Positions 1-8,900 of a DNA stretch of 64,000 nt are shown here, piece after piece (the stretch's first letter is position 1; each line of letters opens with the position of its first letter). The notes under the pieces were generated by a model. It saw only the letters and a list, made by a program, of their open reading frames with translations. It ran no database searches and was not told the DNA's origin. The stretch is taken from NCBI GenBank assembly GCA_040219575.1, contig JAVJSD010000127.1:20847-84846 (forward strand). Reading direction: 5' to 3'. Position numbers and translations under genes: made by a program. Source of the DNA: JAVJSD01 sp040219575 (GTDB lineage Bacteria; Planctomycetota; Planctomycetia; Pirellulales; Pirellulaceae).

Positions 1-1638
1 GGCGCCTACTGCTGCGTCTATCCCATCAAGGTGAACCAGCAGCGGCAGGTTGTGGAGGAGGTTCTTCGACAGGGGAGCAAGTTCGGCTTCGGACTCGAGG
101 CGGGCAGCAAGCCCGAACTGTTGGCGGTGGTCGCCATGGCCGACAACCAGACGCCGATCATTTGCAACGGCTTCAAGGACGCGGAGTTCATCGAGACCGC
201 CCTGCTGGCGCAGAAGGTGGGCCGCGACGTGACGATCGTCGTCGAAAAGTACACCGAACTGACGTTGGTCCTCCGCTACGCCGAGCAGATCGGCGTTCGG
301 CCCAGCATCGGCATGCGAACCAAGCTGGCCGCCAGCGGATCGGGCCGGTGGCGGGCCTCGGGCGGCTATCGCTCGAAGTTCGGCCTGTCGACGGGGGAGT
401 TGCTTAAAGGGCTGGAGGAGCTCAAGAGTCGCGAGATGGGCGACTGCCTGCGGTTGCTGCACTTCCATCTTGGCAGCCAGGTGACGAACATCCGCCACGT
501 GAAAGGCGCGCTGCTCGAGGCGTCGCGGATCTACGCCGAACTGGCCAAGCGCGGCGCGGGGCTGAAGTATCTCGACGTCGGCGGCGGTCTGGGCGTCGAT
601 TACGACGGCTCGCAGACCAATTTCGAATCGAGCATGAACTACACGCTGGAGGAGTACGCCAACGACGTCGTGTACCACATCGCCAACGTTTGCGACGAGG
701 CCGAGGTGCCGCACCCCAACATCATTTCGGAAAGCGGCCGGGCGTTGGTGGCCCATCATGCCGCGCTGGTGTTTGGAGTGCTGGGCGTGGCCGGACAGGG
801 CAACGGTGAACCCGCTCCGGCGGAGTTGGACGAATCGGTCGAACAGCCGCTGCATACGCTGTCGGAGACCTTCAAGAACCTCACCACCCGCAACTTGCTC
901 GAGGGCTACCACGACGCTCAGCAAGCGCTCGATATGTCGATGACGCTGTTCAGCCTGGGCCACCTTCCGCTCGAACAGCGGTGCCTGGCGGAAAGCCTGT
1001 TCTGGTCGATCTGCCGCAAGATTCGCAAGCTCGTCGATCAGCTCGAATACACGCCCGAGGAGCTGCAGGGACTCGACCAGCTGCTGTCCGACACGTACTT
1101 CTGCAACTTCTCGCTGTTCCAGTCGATGCCCGACAGTTGGGCCATCAAGCAGTTGTTTCCCGTGATGCCGATTCATCGCCTGAACGAGCGTCCCACGCGG
1201 CACGCCGTGCTGGGCGACATTACCTGCGACAGCGACGGCAAGATCGACCAGTTCATCGATCGCCGCGACGTACGGCGGACGCTGCTGTTGCACGAATATG
1301 ATGGGTCTCCCTACTACATGGCGGCCTTCCTGCTGGGGGCCTACCAGGAGATCCTGGGAGATTTGCACAACCTGTTCGGCGACACCAACGCGGTGCACAT
1401 CAACATCGACGACAGCGGTGAAGTGTGCGTCGAATCGATCGTCAAGGGCGACACCGTCAGCGAAGTGCTGCATTACGTGCAGTACGACTCCGGCGATCTG
1501 GTCGATCGCCTGCAGGCGGCCGTCGAAACCGCCGTTCGCGAACAGCGCATCAGCCACAAGGAGGCGGGACGCTTCATGCGCTTCTACGAAGACGGGCTGG
1601 GCGGCTACACCTATCTCGAGGAAGGCGGCGTCGAGTAA
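1..1638 (+). CDS. speA: Biosynthetic arginine decarboxylase, 5' end outside the window
   Basis: PLP-dependent decarboxylase converting arginine to agmatine for polyamine synthesis. The frame is open from base 1 and its first codons read GAYCCVYPIKVNQQR, the family's PLP-lysine motif, with the lysine at nt 28-30, so the GTG at 31 is not the start. About 120 N-terminal residues lie outside the window. Visible hallmarks are the glycine-rich phosphate loop LDVGGGLGVDYDGS (nt 570-615), the DITCDSDGK segment near nt 1217 that carries the conserved cysteine, and the C-terminal block VKGDTVSEVLHYVQYD. The visible 545 residues plus the missing part fit the usual length of about 630-660. It converges on the yggU/yggS pair, with a palindromic repeat between the stops. 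Confidence 0.96.
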   Translation, partial: GAYCCVYPIKVNQQRQVVEEVLRQGSKFGFGLEAGSKPELLAVVAMADNQTPIICNGFKDAEFIETALLAQKVGRDVTIVVEKYTELTLVLRYAEQIGVRPSIGMRTKLAASGSGRWRASGGYRSKFGLSTGELLKGLEELKSREMGDCLRLLHFHLGSQVTNIRHVKGALLEASRIYAELAKRGAGLKYLDVGGGLGVDYDGSQTNFESSMNYTLEEYANDVVYHIANVCDEAEVPHPNIISESGRALVAHHAALVFGVLGVAGQGNGEPAPAELDESVEQPLHTLSETFKNLTTRNLLEGYHDAQQALDMSMTLFSLGHLPLEQRCLAESLFWSICRKIRKLVDQLEYTPEELQGLDQLLSDTYFCNFSLFQSMPDSWAIKQLFPVMPIHRLNERPTRHAVLGDITCDSDGKIDQFIDRRDVRRTLLLHEYDGSPYYMAAFLLGAYQEILGDLHNLFGDTNAVHINIDDSGEVCVESIVKGDTVSEVLHYVQYDSGDLVDRLQAAVETAVREQRISHKEAGRFMRFYEDGLGGYTYLEEGGVE

Positions 1639-1660
1639 GCGGCGCCGCACGCTGCCTCTC

Positions 1661-1684
1661 GTAGCGGAAGTCGTGAGACTTCCG
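1661..1684. repeat. Palindromic repeat PAL1, copy A (single hairpin)
   Basis: GTAGC is followed by a perfect 8-bp hairpin: arms CGGAAGTC and GACTTCCG with loop GTGA. It sits between the convergent stops of speA and yggU. No inverted second hairpin is visible downstream. This is the reference sequence for the dispersed family described in the findings. Confidence 0.85.
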
Positions 1685-1738
1685 CGAAGTGCCGTTCGTA
1701 ATCGCTTCGAAACACTCAGGCCCCCCGCTACCGCTGCG

Positions 1739-2050
1739 TCACGGCTCGGTCGCCTGCCCGGTCGCCTGCTCGATCGCCCGGCGAAGCGCCTCCAGCGTGA
1801 CCTCGCGGACGAGAAACCGCTTCTGCGAGGATGTCGGTCCACTGGCGAGTTCGATCTGCGAGCGGCGCAGCCCCAACGCCTTGGCCAACACCGAGATGAT
1901 CGCCTTGTTGGCCTTGCCTTTCTCCGCCGCCTGAGTGACCGCCACCTTCAGCGCGCCGTCCTGAAAGCCGCGCAGACCGTTGTCCCGGGCGCCGGCCGAA
2001 GCGCGAACCGGCAACAGCACGCCCTGCGGATGCGGCGTCAAGTCGATCAT
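1739..2050 (-). CDS. yggU: DUF167 / YggU family protein
   Basis: A 103-residue protein matching the DUF167/YggU family: a small alpha/beta fold with the typical central stretch EKGKANKAIISVLAKALGL and an N-terminal VRASAGARDN segment. The biochemical function of the family is not established. The ATG at 2050 overlaps the stop of the upstream yggS-like gene in an ATGA arrangement, so the two are almost certainly co-transcribed and translationally coupled. YggS and YggU genes are neighbours in many bacteria, which supports both calls. Confidence 0.9.
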   Translation of the reverse strand: MIDLTPHPQGVLLPVRASAGARDNGLRGFQDGALKVAVTQAAEKGKANKAIISVLAKALGLRRSQIELASGPTSSQKRFLVREVTLEALRRAIEQATGQATEP

Positions 2051-2754
2051 CCCTCGACGCCCTCCAGCAGCGCCGAACCGACGCGGACGATCGTCGCTCC
2101 TTCTTCGATGGCGATATCGAAATCGTCGCTCATGCCCATCGACAGTTCGTCGAGTTCGACGCCCGGCGGCAGGTTCCCACGCAATCCATCACGCAGTTTA
2201 CGCAGGGCGGCGAAATCGGCGCGGGCCCGATCGCGCCCGCCGTGCAGCGACGCCATCGCCATCAGCCCCCGCACGCGGAGGTGCTGCAATTCGGCCAACC
2301 GCGGGAGCAACGGTTCGACATCTTCCGGCGCGAACCCCTGCTTGTTCGCGTCGCCGGAGATGTTCACCTCGATCAACACCGACGCCGGTTGATCGAGCGA
2401 CTGGGCCGCCTCGTTCACCGCTTCCAGCAAGCGCGGGCTGTCGCCGGCATGCAGCAGATGCACGTGCCCAAGGGTGCGCCGCACCTTGTTCCGCTGCAGG
2501 TGGCCGATGAAGTGCCAGCGGACCGGCTTGTCGGCGAAGTGTTCGGCCCGTTGCCAAAGCTGCTGCGGCCGGCTCTCGCCCAGGTCGAGGCATCCCGCGG
2601 CGACGAGCGCTTCGACCGCCTCGAGCGGGGCGTACTTCACGACGGCCACCAGTTGGATCGCCTCGGCCTCGCGACCACCGCGGACGGCGCTCGCCGCGAC
2701 CGTTTCGCGAATGCGGGCGAGGTTTTCGGAGACTCGTTGTTGAACCTGGGTCAT
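2047..2754 (-). CDS. yggS: YggS-type PLP homeostasis protein
   Basis: A 235-residue single-domain PLP-binding protein (YggS/PROSC/PLPBP family) that controls free pyridoxal phosphate levels rather than catalysing a known reaction. The PLP lysine lies in LVAVVKYAPLEAV at about residue 40. Other family blocks are DLGESRPQQL, WHFIGHLQRNK, and the phosphate-binding LSMGMSDDFDIAIEEGATIVR split across the C terminus. Length is normal (about 230). It starts at ATG 2754; no strong Shine-Dalgarno is visible. It forms a two-gene operon with yggU through a 4-bp overlap. Confidence 0.94.
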   Translation of the reverse strand: MTQVQQRVSENLARIRETVAASAVRGGREAEAIQLVAVVKYAPLEAVEALVAAGCLDLGESRPQQLWQRAEHFADKPVRWHFIGHLQRNKVRRTLGHVHLLHAGDSPRLLEAVNEAAQSLDQPASVLIEVNISGDANKQGFAPEDVEPLLPRLAELQHLRVRGLMAMASLHGGRDRARADFAALRKLRDGLRGNLPPGVELDELSMGMSDDFDIAIEEGATIVRVGSALLEGVEG

Positions 2755-3603
2755 GCGCTGCCGCGGGCTGCTTAGGGATGCGTTGAGCGAACACCATCAT
2801 ATCGCTTGAGGGCCGCGACGTTGCACGCTGCGTCCAATGGCCGGCAAGGCTGATTCTTGCGCCTGCCCGTCTGGCCCCGTTTGCCCCCATTGGCCCCGGC
2901 TCCCCGTCGGCTCCTCCTCTGCGGCCTCGGCGCCCTCGGTGGTAGGAACCTTCCGTCCACGGCCGGCGAAGGGGAAAAACCACAGGAGACACCGAGCATA
3001 CAGAGGAAATCGTCCCCCAACCGGAGCGCGCCGGCTCGGTCGAGGGGAAAGCGGACCGCTGGCGAGGTTCGGGAGGGCTCGCCAGAGAGATTTGGCCGCC
3101 GATGGCCTTCTCCGTGGGGCCGCGCCTCCGCGAGAGAAAGAGACTCCGGTGGGGCGATCTCACGGAGGCGCGGAGACACAGAGCGGGATTCGGGCGGAGA
3201 GGCGTGTGGAACAAAAATACGCAAAAATACGCGGGCCGCCCACGTTGATTTGGGGCATCCGTCCAGCGCATTCAAGCTGGGTGGCGCCGTTGTATGCGTT
3301 CTCGCGAAGCAGCCCGCGATCAGCGTTCCTGCGGCGGCGACGGCGGACGTTGGCATCACCAGACGCGTGGGGATGTTCGGAATACGCCGCTTGTACCGGC
3401 CTTCGAGGGGAACTTGAGGGCGGGTGGGGAGGGTGATTGTTGGACAAGCGGCCGATGGCGGGCCCATAATAATCACTTGCGGTCTGAGGTTTCACCGACC
3501 GCCTTCCTCGACGTGCCGGCCCGCAAGGTCCCAGCCCCCTCTCCTTGGCGGGACGACACCGGCACGCCGCCGGTACCTCCATGACGACTCAAGACGAGAC
3601 ACC
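2755..3603. other. 849-bp intergenic region with no supported gene
   Basis: Both strands are open over several hundred bases, but no frame resembles a known protein and codon use is irregular. The region has low-complexity segments of CACAGAG/CACGGAG type: ACAGGAGACACCGAGCATAC at 2980 and CTCACGGAGGCGCGGAGACA at 3158. A short palindrome lies just before the next gene. A minus-strand frame at 2772-3476 contains a hydrophobic stretch (MPTSAVAAAGTLIAGC) that could be a relic of a secreted protein, but this is not convincing. Confidence 0.6.
3558..3574. repeat. Short palindrome upstream of the cyclase gene
   Basis: Arms ACCGGC and GCCGGT enclose the loop ACGCC, 30 bases before the proposed GTG start of the cyclase. 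It has the same style as the other intergenic palindromes (6-9-bp arms, small loop). It could be regulatory or simply another repeat. Confidence 0.45.
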
Positions 3604-5907
3604 GTGAGCAAGGCACAGGGCAGTTCCTCCGAAGCTTCCCCCAGCGAGGTCGATCGCCTCTGCGATCGCTTCGAAGCGGCGTGGCGCGACGCCCCGCCGT
3701 TGCCCTCGATCGAAGCCTATCTCAAGGAGTCGGCGGGCCGCGGACCGCACGGCCAGCGCAATCTGCTCGCCGAACTGGTGATGATCGATATGGAGCAGCG
3801 GTGGCGGCGGACGTCGGAGGCCAACGTCGAGGAGAGCACTTCGCGGCCACCGCGGGCTTCGCTGTCGACGCTGGCCGATACGCTGCCGCCGCAGCCGCGG
3901 ATTGAAGACTACATCATCCGCTACCCGCAATTGGGCGGCCTGGCGGATGTCTCCGACGAGATGATCGGGTTCGAGTATCGCACGCGGCAAAAGTGGGGAG
4001 ACGGCGCCGACCTGGCCGAGTTCCAGCGTCGTTTTCCCGATCGCGCGGCGCGGCTCGGCCAACTGCTCGGCGACGAGGCGGTTGAGACGGCGCTGATGCG
4101 GGTCAAGATTTACGACCGGCGGCGGCTGGCGTACACCACGCAACTCGATCGGCCGCTGGAGATGGGAAGGCAGCGGAGCGACGAGCCGGCCCCCTTCTGC
4201 CGCATCGGCGGCGAGGAGTGCGACCGGATGATCATCGCCGGCATCACCGAAAGCTACATCTCACGACGCCAGGTGCGAATCGAGCCGGCCGGCGCCGGCG
4301 AGGTCAAGGTGACGAATCTCTCGGCCAAGGGGCAAATCGCCTTTAACTCGCACGAGCGGCTGGCGCCCGGCGAGAGCCGCCGCGCGCCGCTTCCGCTGCT
4401 GTTGGCGGTGGCCGCCAAGGCGGTCCGCGTCGAGTTCTCGGAAACCGACAACCTCAACCTGCGCAGTCTGCCGCAACCGACGTTGGCGCCGGGACTCAGC
4501 ATCCAGCGGACCGAGCCGCTCAAGAGCCTGTCGTCGAGCCGGCAGATGGCGGCCACCGAAATGCTGGTCGCCTGGCTGCAACAGACGATGCCGGTGTTTC
4601 AGAGCGCCGCCAGTTCGGCCGACTTCCTGACGGGCGCGGCGCAGGCCGCGGCCGATATCCTGGCGCTCGACGCCGCGGCGGTCATGCGCTGGCGCGATGG
4701 AAGTTGGCAGGCCGACGCCGTGCGAGCCCGCAGCGGCGCGGAACTCGACTTCGCCTGGGACGCCAGCACCACCATGCTGGAGCGCGTTCGCCGCGAGAAA
4801 CGCACCTTTCGACACGTGCCGGGCGACGTTGATAGCCGGTCCGACAGTCTGACCGGGGTGCGGGCCCTGGTCGCCGCTCCGATTCTCGACGCCCGCGGCG
4901 ACGTGGTCGGGGCACTCTACGGCGATCGCCGCAGTCAACTCGGCGGCAGTCTGCCCGACATCACCGAATTGGAAGCGGCCCTGGTGGAGTTGTTGGCGTG
5001 CGGCGTGTCGGCGGGCCTGGCCCGGGTCGAGCAGGAACGGGCGGCGCTTCAGGCGCGCGTGCAGTTCGAACAGTTCTTCTCCTCGGAATTGGCCCAGCAT
5101 ATCGAAGCCGACCCCGCCATGCTGACCGGCAAGGACGCAGAAATTACGGTCCTGTTCTGCGACATTCGCGGTTTCAGCCGCATCAGTGAGAAGCTGGGGC
5201 CGGCGCAGACGGTGAGTTGGATCAGCAGCGTGATGGGGGTGCTCTCGGACTGCGTCATCGACCACCACGGCGTGCTGGTCGACTACATCGGCGACGAACT
5301 GATGGCGATGTGGGGCGCGCCCGAGGCGCGCGACGACCACGCCCGGTTGGCCTGCCGAGCCGCGCTCGACATGCTCCGCCGGCTGCCGGAGTTGAACGAG
5401 AAGTGGCAGGCGGAGTTGGGAGAGCCGATTGATGTGGGAATCGGCGTCAACTCCGGCGTGGCGCGGGTCGGCAACACCGGCACGCACCGCAAGTTCAAGT
5501 ACACGCCGCTGGGCAGCACGGTGAATGTGGCCAGCCGCGTCCAGGGGGCGACCTCGCAGGTCCGCACGTCGCCGTTGATCACCGGCGCCACGGCCGCCAT
5601 GCTCGGCGACGAGTTCTCCACCCGCCGCGTCTGTCGGGTGCGCGTGAAGAATATCCATGAACCCATCGACCTGTTTCAGCTCACCGCGTCTCCCACTCCG
5701 GCGTGGCAGCAGCTAAAACTACGGCACGAGGAAGCCCTGGCCGCCTTCGAACGAAACGATTTCCATACCACCACGCGCATCCTGGGAACGCTGGTGGCCG
5801 AACATCCCGACGACGGGCCGACGCTGTTGTTGCTGTCGCGGGCGGTGTCGGCGCTGTCGTCCCAGCAGTCCGAATACGATTCGGTTTGGAACTTGCCCAC
5901 CAAGTGA
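3604..5907 (+). CDS. GAF-domain class III adenylate/guanylate cyclase
   Basis: A 767-residue cytoplasmic signalling protein. Residues 10-90 carry the planctomycete segment LCDRFEAAW...LLAELVMIDMEQRWR, found at the N terminus of many of their kinases. Residues 198-280 look like a degenerate FHA domain. A GAF domain follows (about 318-441) and a class III nucleotide cyclase domain (about 513-660). Metal aspartates D520 (LFCDIRGF) and D564 (IGDELMAMWGAP) and transition-state N641 and R645 (VNVASR) are present. The adenine-specifying positions are unusual: T634 replaces the aspartate, as in class IIIb cyclases, and D560 sits where lysine is expected. The GTG start at 3604 is chosen because conserved sequence begins right after it; the frame is open further upstream without homology. 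A kinase gene follows 64 bp downstream. Confidence 0.88.
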   Translation: MSKAQGSSSEASPSEVDRLCDRFEAAWRDAPPLPSIEAYLKESAGRGPHGQRNLLAELVMIDMEQRWRRTSEANVEESTSRPPRASLSTLADTLPPQPRIEDYIIRYPQLGGLADVSDEMIGFEYRTRQKWGDGADLAEFQRRFPDRAARLGQLLGDEAVETALMRVKIYDRRRLAYTTQLDRPLEMGRQRSDEPAPFCRIGGEECDRMIIAGITESYISRRQVRIEPAGAGEVKVTNLSAKGQIAFNSHERLAPGESRRAPLPLLLAVAAKAVRVEFSETDNLNLRSLPQPTLAPGLSIQRTEPLKSLSSSRQMAATEMLVAWLQQTMPVFQSAASSADFLTGAAQAAADILALDAAAVMRWRDGSWQADAVRARSGAELDFAWDASTTMLERVRREKRTFRHVPGDVDSRSDSLTGVRALVAAPILDARGDVVGALYGDRRSQLGGSLPDITELEAALVELLACGVSAGLARVEQERAALQARVQFEQFFSSELAQHIEADPAMLTGKDAEITVLFCDIRGFSRISEKLGPAQTVSWISSVMGVLSDCVIDHHGVLVDYIGDELMAMWGAPEARDDHARLACRAALDMLRRLPELNEKWQAELGEPIDVGIGVNSGVARVGNTGTHRKFKYTPLGSTVNVASRVQGATSQVRTSPLITGATAAMLGDEFSTRRVCRVRVKNIHEPIDLFQLTASPTPAWQQLKLRHEEALAAFERNDFHTTTRILGTLVAEHPDDGPTLLLLSRAVSALSSQQSEYDSVWNLPTK

Positions 5908-5971
5908 GTCCGGTTCTGTTTCCGTGCTTCGGACTTGTGTCGCCGAACACCTTGCGCAGCACGTTACACGT

Positions 5972-8900
5972 ATGACCACCTCCACCGCCGACCGGAATCT
6001 ACTGTTCGGCATCCTTGCGATGCAGATGAACTTCATCGACCGAGATCGGTTGATCGAAGCGATGCACGCCTGGCTGCTGGAGAAGTCGACGCCGCTTGGG
6101 CGGATTCTGCTCGCCCGCGGCGCCCTGAGCGAGGAGACGTTCGGCTTGATCGACGCGCTGGTCGAAAAGCACCTCGAAATGCACGGCGGCGATCCCGAGA
6201 AGAGTCTCGCCACGGTCAGCAGCATCGGTTCGGTGCGCGACGACCTGAAGAAATTGGACGACGACGAGCTGAACGCCACGTTGGCGCACGTCTCCGCCAC
6301 GCGCTACACGTCGCCCGTGACCGATTCGAACGGGGGCGAGTCGAACGGGGGCGAGCATCGCAATCACGGACCGCGGGGCCACCGCTACCGCATTGTTCGG
6401 CCTTACGCCAAAGGGGGACTGGGGCAGGTCTCCGTCGCCCAGGACGAAGAACTGCACCGCGAGGTGGCGCTGAAGGAATTGCAGGACCGCCTGGCCGACG
6501 ATCACGAAAGCCGGACCCGCTTCATCCTCGAGGCGGAGATTACCGGCGGGCTGGAGCATCCCGGCATCGTGCCGGTGTACGGACTTGGCTGCTACGCCGA
6601 CGGCCGGCCGTTCTACGCCATGCGGTTCATTCGCGGCGACAGCCTGAAAGAAGCGGTGGATCGCTTCTATGAGAAGGAGGCGACCGAGGCCGACGAGGGC
6701 GAACGGGCCCTGGAACTGCGAAAGCTGTTGGGGCGATTCGTCGATGTCTGCAACGCCATTCAATACGCGCACAGCCGAGGCGTGCTGCACCGCGACCTCA
6801 AGCCGGGCAACATCATGCTCGGCAAGTACGGAGAAACGTTGGTCGTCGACTGGGGACTGGCCAAACCGATGGGCCGACGCGATGGGCACGGCCCGGCCGA
6901 CGAGGCGACGATGCGGCCGGCGTCGGCCGCCGAGTCGAGCGCCACGCAGATGGGCGCCGCCGTGGGCACCCCCGCCTACATGAGCCCCGAACAGGCCGCG
7001 GGCCGCCTCGACGAACTCGGTCCGGCCAGCGACGTCTACAGTCTCGGGGCCACGCTGTACCACGTGCTCACGGGGCGGCCGCCGTTTCGCGGCGGCCCGA
7101 TCGCCGATTTGCTCAACCGCGTCGAGCAGGGCCAGTTCGAACCGCCCCGGCAGGTGAATCGCGGCATTCCGAAAGCGCTCAACTCGATCTGCCTGAAAGC
7201 GATGGCGCGGCGGCCCGCCGACCGGTACGCTTCGCCGCAGGAGATGGCCGACGACGTGGAGAAGTGGATGGCCGACGAGCCGGTCTCGGCCCTGCCGGAG
7301 TCGCTCACCGAGCGCGCCGCCCGCTGGATGCGGCGTCATCGAAGCTGGACGCTGGCGGCCGGCGCCGCCCTGGTGTTGGTGACGGCCGTCTCGATCGCCG
7401 CCACGCTGTTGGTGAATGCGGCCCGCGAGAAGGAAGCCACGTTGCGCCGCCTGACGGAGCGACTGCGGACGTTCGATGTGCGGGTGCTCGAAGAGCAACA
7501 ACGCGATACGCCGTTGTCGGCCGAGGCGCTGGTGGAGCTCGAGCAGCAGCTGGACGCCATTCGCCAATTGTCGCCGGAGGATGAAGCCGTCCGCCGCGCG
7601 GAGTTGCTGGACCAATTCGCCGACGGTGCGGCGCAGTTGCTACAGCGCAGCCGCTACGGCGACGACGACGACGTGCGGTTCATGGAGCGGCTGGCCCTGC
7701 TGCAAGAGCGGCAGCGCGACATGCCGGAGTTGGCCGACCGCATCGCGCGGCTGCTCGAAGATCGGCAGGCGCGGCTGGCGGTCTGGGACCCGCTGTTTGA
7801 ACTCGCCGCCCCTCTCGACGCGGACACGCCCCTGTTCGCTTCCGACCAGGTCGAAGTCGCCGACGCCCGCCTGCGTCGCCAGCCCGACTCCGGCGCTGAA
7901 TACGAGACGATTCTCACCACGGCTGCCTGTCCACCCGGCAAGGTCGAGATCCGAGGCACGTTCGACCAGAGTTGGGTGCTGGCCTCGCACCTCGGCTTGG
8001 CGCTGAACGCCTCCGACGGGCATCGCTACGAGTTCCTCGTCGCCGTGCCCGATTTCCACTATCGCGATCGCTCGCAGCGCGACTTGGCGCGGCTGCCCGC
8101 GCTGCAGCAGATCATCAAGAAGCTCGACAACCCGCAGGTGAAGATGCTCGTGCTGCGTGACGGACAGTTGCTGCGCGAAAGTCCGCTGCTGTTGGAGCCT
8201 GGGCGTCTGACGCTCGCGGCCCGGCGCGAAGGAGGCACGCTCAGCTTCACCATCAACGACGTGCAGACGATCCAGTCGCACGATCCCTACCCGCTGCCGA
8301 ACAACGTGGGCGGCGTGTTCGGCGTCGTGTGGCCCAGGCCGGTGCAAATCGAGAGTCTGGCCGCCTACCGCCAGCGCAGCTCCACCACGTCGAGTCCGCT
8401 GGAGTTGGGCGACGCGCTGTTCGCCGAACGCAAATACCGCGAGGCGCAGGATGAATACCGCAAGCTGGGCGACGAATCGGAGCCGCTGTACAAGATCGCC
8501 CTTTGTTACGAGTTCATGCGGGACTTCGACGCCTACACCGAAACGCTCGAGAAGGTCGCCGTTCGCATTCCGGACGACGAACGAGCGCTCGCCGCCGGCC
8601 AGTGGCACTTGCTGGCCAACGTGCGGCTGCTGCAGTCGGAAATCGCCGACAACGACTGGGTGGCGGTCGGCGCGCGGATGCGGGAGCTTTCGATCTATCA
8701 CGACTTTCAGGACGTGGGACGCCTGCTGCCGGCGACCGAGCGCGAGAAGATCCTGGCCAACATTCGCCGCGACGGACAACGCTTTCGCGTCGTCTTCGAA
8801 CGCGAGGCGAATCGCTCCGACATTGAAGCGGCCCAACAACTCGACGAGTTCTTCAACGAGGATGAAACGGAGCGCCGGGCGCTGCGGTGGCGGGTCGCCG

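Noticed and set aside
2772..3476. Minus-strand frame in the 849-bp spacer
   Set aside because: It contains a signal-like stretch but no recognisable domain, and the rest reads as low-complexity Arg/Pro/Ser. I keep it as a possible relic only.
4261..5658. Long minus-strand open frame (about 465 codons) opposite the cyclase gene
   Set aside because: It is the GC-rich shadow of a gene with clear domains; the translation is rich in H, R, G and A, with no signal peptide or motif. The same applies to 17764-20796, 21915-24458, 7640-10057 and others opposite real genes.
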